A stretch of DNA of 64,000 nt from Rodentibacter sp. JRC1 (lineage in GTDB: Bacteria; Pseudomonadota; Gammaproteobacteria; Enterobacterales; Pasteurellaceae), in NCBI RefSeq assembly GCF_020521555.1, contig NZ_BPWA01000001.1:1116001-1180000 (forward strand), read 5' to 3'. Below the pieces are notes generated by a model. It searched no databases, was not told where the DNA came from, and worked only from the letters and a program-made list of their open reading frames with translations. The position numbers and the translations under genes are program-made. Below, piece after piece: positions 61,405-64,000 of this stretch (its first letter is position 1; every line of letters starts with the position of its first letter).

Positions 61405-61847
61405 TCGATTATTAACGTTTCTATTTCCTCTAAATCTTCATTCGTAAAGCCCAACAATTCCCGTTGGGCATATTTTGTTTTAATACCTTTCTTTCTATCC
61501 ACTGTGCCGCTTAATCCGTATTGATGCACGGCGGCAATGGCGGCACTTGAGCCATTAAACCCCACCGAAACCTCGTTGCCGTTTGACCGCACTTTTAAAT
61601 GGCGGGCGGTGCGGAGTTTGGCAAACATCGCTTTGCGTTTGATTCGCCCTTGCTTTTTGCCGAAATTTTTACGGGGTTTTCGTGCTTCAAATGCCGTGCC
61701 GTCAGGGTTTTGTTGTCGGGCAATGCGTGCGGATTGGCTTTTTCGCAAGGATTGACCGATTTTTCTTGCCAGTTGGCGGCGTGCTTGGGGTGATAAATTG
61801 GCGATAAGTGCGGTCAATTTTGCTTGAATTTCTGCTACCGTTGCCAT
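61389..61847 (-). CDS. S: gpS, tail completion protein
   Basis: A 152-residue member of the phage virion-morphogenesis family (NLSPQARRQLARKIGQSLRK; SARIARQQNPDGTAFEARKP). It follows gpR. Two USS copies are in the gene. Confidence 0.9.
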   Translation of the reverse strand: MATVAEIQAKLTALIANLSPQARRQLARKIGQSLRKSQSARIARQQNPDGTAFEARKPRKNFGKKQGRIKRKAMFAKLRTARHLKVRSNGNEVSVGFNGSSAAIAAVHQYGLSGTVDRKKGIKTKYAQRELLGFTNEDLEEIETLIIDQLSF

Positions 61848-62317
61848 TAATTGACCTCACCCTCAAAAATTAAATGTTCCCAATCCTGCAAATAAACTTT
61901 TACCCGGTTTGGTTCGTTCATTGTGGGTTCTTTGGCATAGTTTATTTGTACGCTGTCGCCCTCTTTTTGGGATACCACCCGTTCGGTGAGTTTGATTTCA
62001 AAACTGATGTCGGCGGTGTCGTTATTGTTGTAATCCACTTGGAATTTAAAGGCGTTTTCACGTAGTTGTGGGTTTTCAAAGATTTCCGGTTGATTGGTGC
62101 GTAAGTAGGCGATCATCGGCACAACCAGTGCGGCAATATCGCCTGCGTAATCAGTCACAATCACATTGAGGCTGTAGCGATATTCAAAACTGAATGAGTT
62201 TGCCCCCGTGGCGATAATTTGCCCACCGTCCACATAGAGCTGTAAACGGTCGGGGTTTTTCTCAAAATCGCTGTGGCTTTGCTCAAGGATTTTGCGGAGT
62301 TGATTGGGCTTTTTCAT
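61847..62317 (-). CDS. R: gpR, tail completion protein
   Basis: A 156-residue P2 gpR homologue (MKKPNQLRKILEQSHSDF; DYAGDIAALVVPMIAYLRTN; RVKVYLQDWEHLIF). Its stop shares one base with the gpS start. Confidence 0.9.
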   Translation of the reverse strand: MKKPNQLRKILEQSHSDFEKNPDRLQLYVDGGQIIATGANSFSFEYRYSLNVIVTDYAGDIAALVVPMIAYLRTNQPEIFENPQLRENAFKFQVDYNNNDTADISFEIKLTERVVSQKEGDSVQINYAKEPTMNEPNRVKVYLQDWEHLIFEGEVN

Positions 62318-62529
62318 TTTCTAAAATTCCGTTGGCGTTTTTCTTCCCGTTCTTGGCAGGTTACACAACGGGTTACGCCCGCAATGGTTTGTCGGCGTTT
62401 TTCAGGAATCGGGGCATCGCAATCTTCGCAATAAAGACGGCTTACCGCTTTAAACCTGCGGTGTTTTTTTAGGGCGATTTCACGTTGCATTTCTTCCAGT
62501 TGCTGCGCTCGGTCGAATTGGTCGGTCAT
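62314..62529 (-). CDS. TraR/DksA-type zinc-finger protein
   Basis: 71 residues with the TraR/DksA zinc motif: CEDCDAPIPEKRR and CVTCQEREEKRQ. Such phage proteins bind in the secondary channel of RNA polymerase and can mimic DksA with ppGpp. It overlaps gpR and the Rz1 gene by four bases each. Confidence 0.85.
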   Translation of the reverse strand: MTDQFDRAQQLEEMQREIALKKHRRFKAVSRLYCEDCDAPIPEKRRQTIAGVTRCVTCQEREEKRQRNFRK

Positions 62530-62792
62530 TGCTTCTGTTCCTTTTTATTAAATTCCTCAATACAGTTTTTCAGGCTGTCGTTTTCGATAACGCAAAGGTT
62601 TAGTTTTTGCCGTGCCTGTTGATACGCCTGTGCCAAATCGCCATTGGTGCGAATTTGTGGCGAAATTTGACCGCACTCGGCGGTTTGCGGGCAAAGTATC
62701 GGTTGTTTAATGATCTGCGGTGTGGTTGAGCACGCCACGCACGCTGTCAGGCACAGGGCTATCAGCCCAAATTTGATGTTGTTTAAGTGCAT
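62526..62792 (-). CDS. Rz1-like spanin lipoprotein (LysC type)
   Basis: An 88-residue outer-membrane lipoprotein with the signal MHLNNIKFGLIALCLTACVA and lipobox VAC. Its first part is encoded inside the end of the Rz gene in another frame, the classical nested arrangement. With Rz it fuses inner and outer membranes at lysis. A USS-like sequence lies within. Confidence 0.8.
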   Translation of the reverse strand: MHLNNIKFGLIALCLTACVACSTTPQIIKQPILCPQTAECGQISPQIRTNGDLAQAYQQARQKLNLCVIENDSLKNCIEEFNKKEQKQ

Positions 62793-63057
62793 TTTTTAAA
62801 TCCTCGGTTTGTTTGCTTTGTTGGGTTTTGAGTGCATTCACTACTGCTGTAAGTTGCTTTTGTTGTTCGGCAAATTGCTGCACGTGTTCGTTGAGTGCCA
62901 TATAGGAGGCTTGCCATTTGGCTTTGAGCTGTTCTTCTTTCACCATTTCAGCGTGCCAGTGGTTTGCCTGCCAACCTTGAAATAATATGATCAGCACTAA
63001 AAGTATCGGGCCACCCAATAAAATCCATTTTTCTTTTGCACTTAGAAAGTTAAACAT
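62707..63057 (-). CDS. Rz-like spanin, inner-membrane part (LysB type)
   Basis: 116 residues: one N-terminal membrane helix (WILLGGPILLVLIILFQGW) and a periplasmic coiled coil (LNEHVQQFAEQQKQLTAVVN). Overlaps the endolysin by 16 bases and contains the start of Rz1. Confidence 0.82.
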   Translation of the reverse strand: MFNFLSAKEKWILLGGPILLVLIILFQGWQANHWHAEMVKEEQLKAKWQASYMALNEHVQQFAEQQKQLTAVVNALKTQQSKQTEDLKNALKQHQIWADSPVPDSVRGVLNHTADH

Positions 63058-63560
63058 AATGCTTTCTCCTTTTGTCTGCGGTGAATTAAGCCTTTAAGTG
63101 GTTTACCGCCTGCGTAAATCCAGCGTTCAAATTGACCGCACATTGCTTGGCTGTAGCCTTGGCGTGCCATTTTAAAAAGGGTGCTGTTTTTTAGTTTGCC
63201 GCAGCCGATATTGAAGGTGATGGAGGTTAAGGCATCAAATGCGCCCTGTGGCATGGCTTGTCCGTTGGCGTAGGTATTGACGCATTTTTCCGCTTGTTTT
63301 ACGCCTTTGGCAAAGGCGCGGGCAATTTCTTCGTCTGTGTAAATTTTGTTGCGGGTGATTTTTTCAACGCTTTCCGTGGTGCCGATACCAAAGGTTAAAA
63401 CATCGGCAGGGCAGGTGTAGGGCTTGCGTTGGCAACCTTCGGCATTGCCGATAAGGAGTAAGCCTTGTTCCGAGGTGCGTAGCTCGTTGCCGTGTAAAGC
63501 GAGAGTTAAGCCAACAATAGCGGAGACCCCACAGATCCATTTAGCGGTTTTTCTTACCAT
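63042..63560 (-). CDS. Endolysin, lysozyme family GH24 (signal-anchor type)
   Basis: A 172-residue muramidase. The weakly hydrophobic N-terminus (WICGVSAIVGLTLALHG) looks like a signal-arrest-release anchor. The catalytic glutamate lies in NAEGCQRKPYTCPADVLTFG followed by IGTTE. Cysteines fit disulfide control of SAR endolysins. GAFDALTSITFNIGCG and GLIHRRQKEKALC complete the family pattern. Confidence 0.9.
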   Translation of the reverse strand: MVRKTAKWICGVSAIVGLTLALHGNELRTSEQGLLLIGNAEGCQRKPYTCPADVLTFGIGTTESVEKITRNKIYTDEEIARAFAKGVKQAEKCVNTYANGQAMPQGAFDALTSITFNIGCGKLKNSTLFKMARQGYSQAMCGQFERWIYAGGKPLKGLIHRRQKEKALCLTF

Positions 63561-63744
63561 TGATTTTTCCTTCTACTTCTAATTTTCTTAATTCAAAATC
63601 TTTTTTCTTGTAATACCAGTTGGTTAATACGGTGGCTAAGCCAAACAATATCCCGAAAATTGAGGCAATATCACTCAAGGTTAATCCGGCAAAAAATGCA
63701 CAGATTGAACCAAAATAGGAGAGTTGTTCTGTATTTTTGATCAT
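63541..63744 (-). CDS. Holin
   Basis: 67 residues starting MIKNTEQLSYFGSICAFFAG, with two membrane helices (the second ASIFGILFGLATVLTNWYY) and a charged tail (KKKDFELRKLEVEGKINGKK). Size, topology and place immediately upstream of the endolysin identify it as a holin that opens the inner membrane. The start at 63744 is preferred over a longer frame. Confidence 0.8.
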   Translation of the reverse strand: MIKNTEQLSYFGSICAFFAGLTLSDIASIFGILFGLATVLTNWYYKKKDFELRKLEVEGKINGKKNR

Positions 63745-63748
63745 TTGA

Positions 63749-63958
63749 TTAATTCCATAATTGCAAGTTATCTTGTGCAACGCTGATCTTTTCGGAGTCA
63801 GGATCGGGCAAATTGACCTCCGTCCCAATGGGAATAATAGGCAGGTGCATTAAGCGCGGATTTAATTCGCAGGCGATTTCAAGCAAGCCTTGGCTTTTGC
63901 CGAAATGTCGGTAAACGATGGCATCAAGATTATCGTTTTGTTGCGCACGTACTTTCAT
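63749..63958 (-). CDS. X: gpX, tail protein X
   Basis: A 69-residue LysM-like P2 gpX homologue (NLDAIVYRHFGKSQGLLEIA; LPIIPIGTEVNLPD). It follows gene L as in P2. Confidence 0.9.
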   Translation of the reverse strand: MKVRAQQNDNLDAIVYRHFGKSQGLLEIACELNPRLMHLPIIPIGTEVNLPDPDSEKISVAQDNLQLWN

Positions 63959-64000
63959 TAGATTAGCTCCACGTCAATTCGGCGGATTTTCAAGATGTCG
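63958..64000 (-). CDS. L: End of gpL, head completion protein (partial)
   Basis: Only the last 13 codons are present, ending IRRIDVELI, with a TAATG overlap to gpX. The P2 order (L before X) supports the call; the gene continues beyond the window. Confidence 0.5.
   Translation of the reverse strand, partial: DILKIRRIDVELI

Larger units (their letters stand above)
36646..64000. mobile_element. P2-like prophage, incomplete at the right edge
   Basis: From the end of tRNA-Trp to the window edge nearly all genes are phage genes of the P2 type: tyrosine integrase, gpA replication protein, Ogr- and Cox-like regulators, CI-type repressor, then D, U, E/E', FII, FI, G, H, I, J, W, V, T, S, R, lysis genes, X and the end of L. 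The capsid genes (Q, P, O, N, M) and the right attachment site must lie beyond 64000. All reading frames seen are intact except one ribbon-helix-helix gene, so the phage may be functional. USS copies are common in the late genes. Confidence 0.92.

Overview
The window is chromosomal DNA from a member of the Pasteurellaceae, most like Haemophilus or Aggregatibacter. The 9-base DNA uptake signal AAGTGCGGT (USS) occurs dozens of times on both strands, often as inverted pairs that form terminators. The gene content (sxy, FruB with tandem HPr domains, a one-domain SurA, mioC-oriC-mnmG-rsmG-atp) and the 16S sequence fit that family. The species cannot be named from this text alone.

Positions 1-19000 hold mostly minus-strand housekeeping genes. 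They are tamA (cut by the left edge), the envelope-stress set rpoE-rseA-rseB with a readable sigma-E promoter, sdhE, the fructose PTS operon fruB-fruK-fruA, a lipoprotein, a DUF21/CBS membrane protein, a DUF1523 protein, tatD-holB-tmk-mltG, surA, pyrR, gyrB and glpX. Positions 19000-30000 read to the right: zapB, mioC, the probable replication origin (three perfect DnaA boxes and many GATC sites), mnmG, rsmG and the full ATP synthase operon atpIBEFHAGDC. Then come the competence regulator sxy with a CRP-S site, and an rRNA operon (16S, tRNA-Glu, 23S, 5S, a second divergent 5S, tRNA-Asp, tRNA-Trp).

Directly after tRNA-Trp, from about 36646 to beyond the right edge, lies a P2-like (Peduovirus-type) prophage. 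Its early genes run leftward from a repressor/early switch near 44278-44410 through two ribbon-helix-helix proteins, a Cox-like protein, an Ogr-like zinc finger, small genes and a gpA-type rolling-circle replication protein to an excisionase-like protein and the integrase. Rightward from the switch lie the CI-type repressor and a cargo block at 44830-47456: an AT-rich unknown gene, a secreted Excalibur protein, a predicted NDT/TIR-like nucleotide-binding protein and a DUF3800 RNase H-like protein. The late genes D, U, E/E', FII, FI, G, H, I, J, W, V, T, S, R, lysis genes, X and the end of L are all on the minus strand. The tape-measure gene T lies between S and V rather than between E' and U as in P2.

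Several extra genes with their own signals are inserted in the late region: a YbcL/PEBP-like lipoprotein, a ParE-type toxin-antitoxin pair bracketed by terminators, an opposite-strand membrane protein, and two very small membrane proteins in the slot P2 uses for T. The likeliest place for an undescribed system is the cargo block at 44830-47456, especially the predicted nucleotide-binding/DUF3800 pair.
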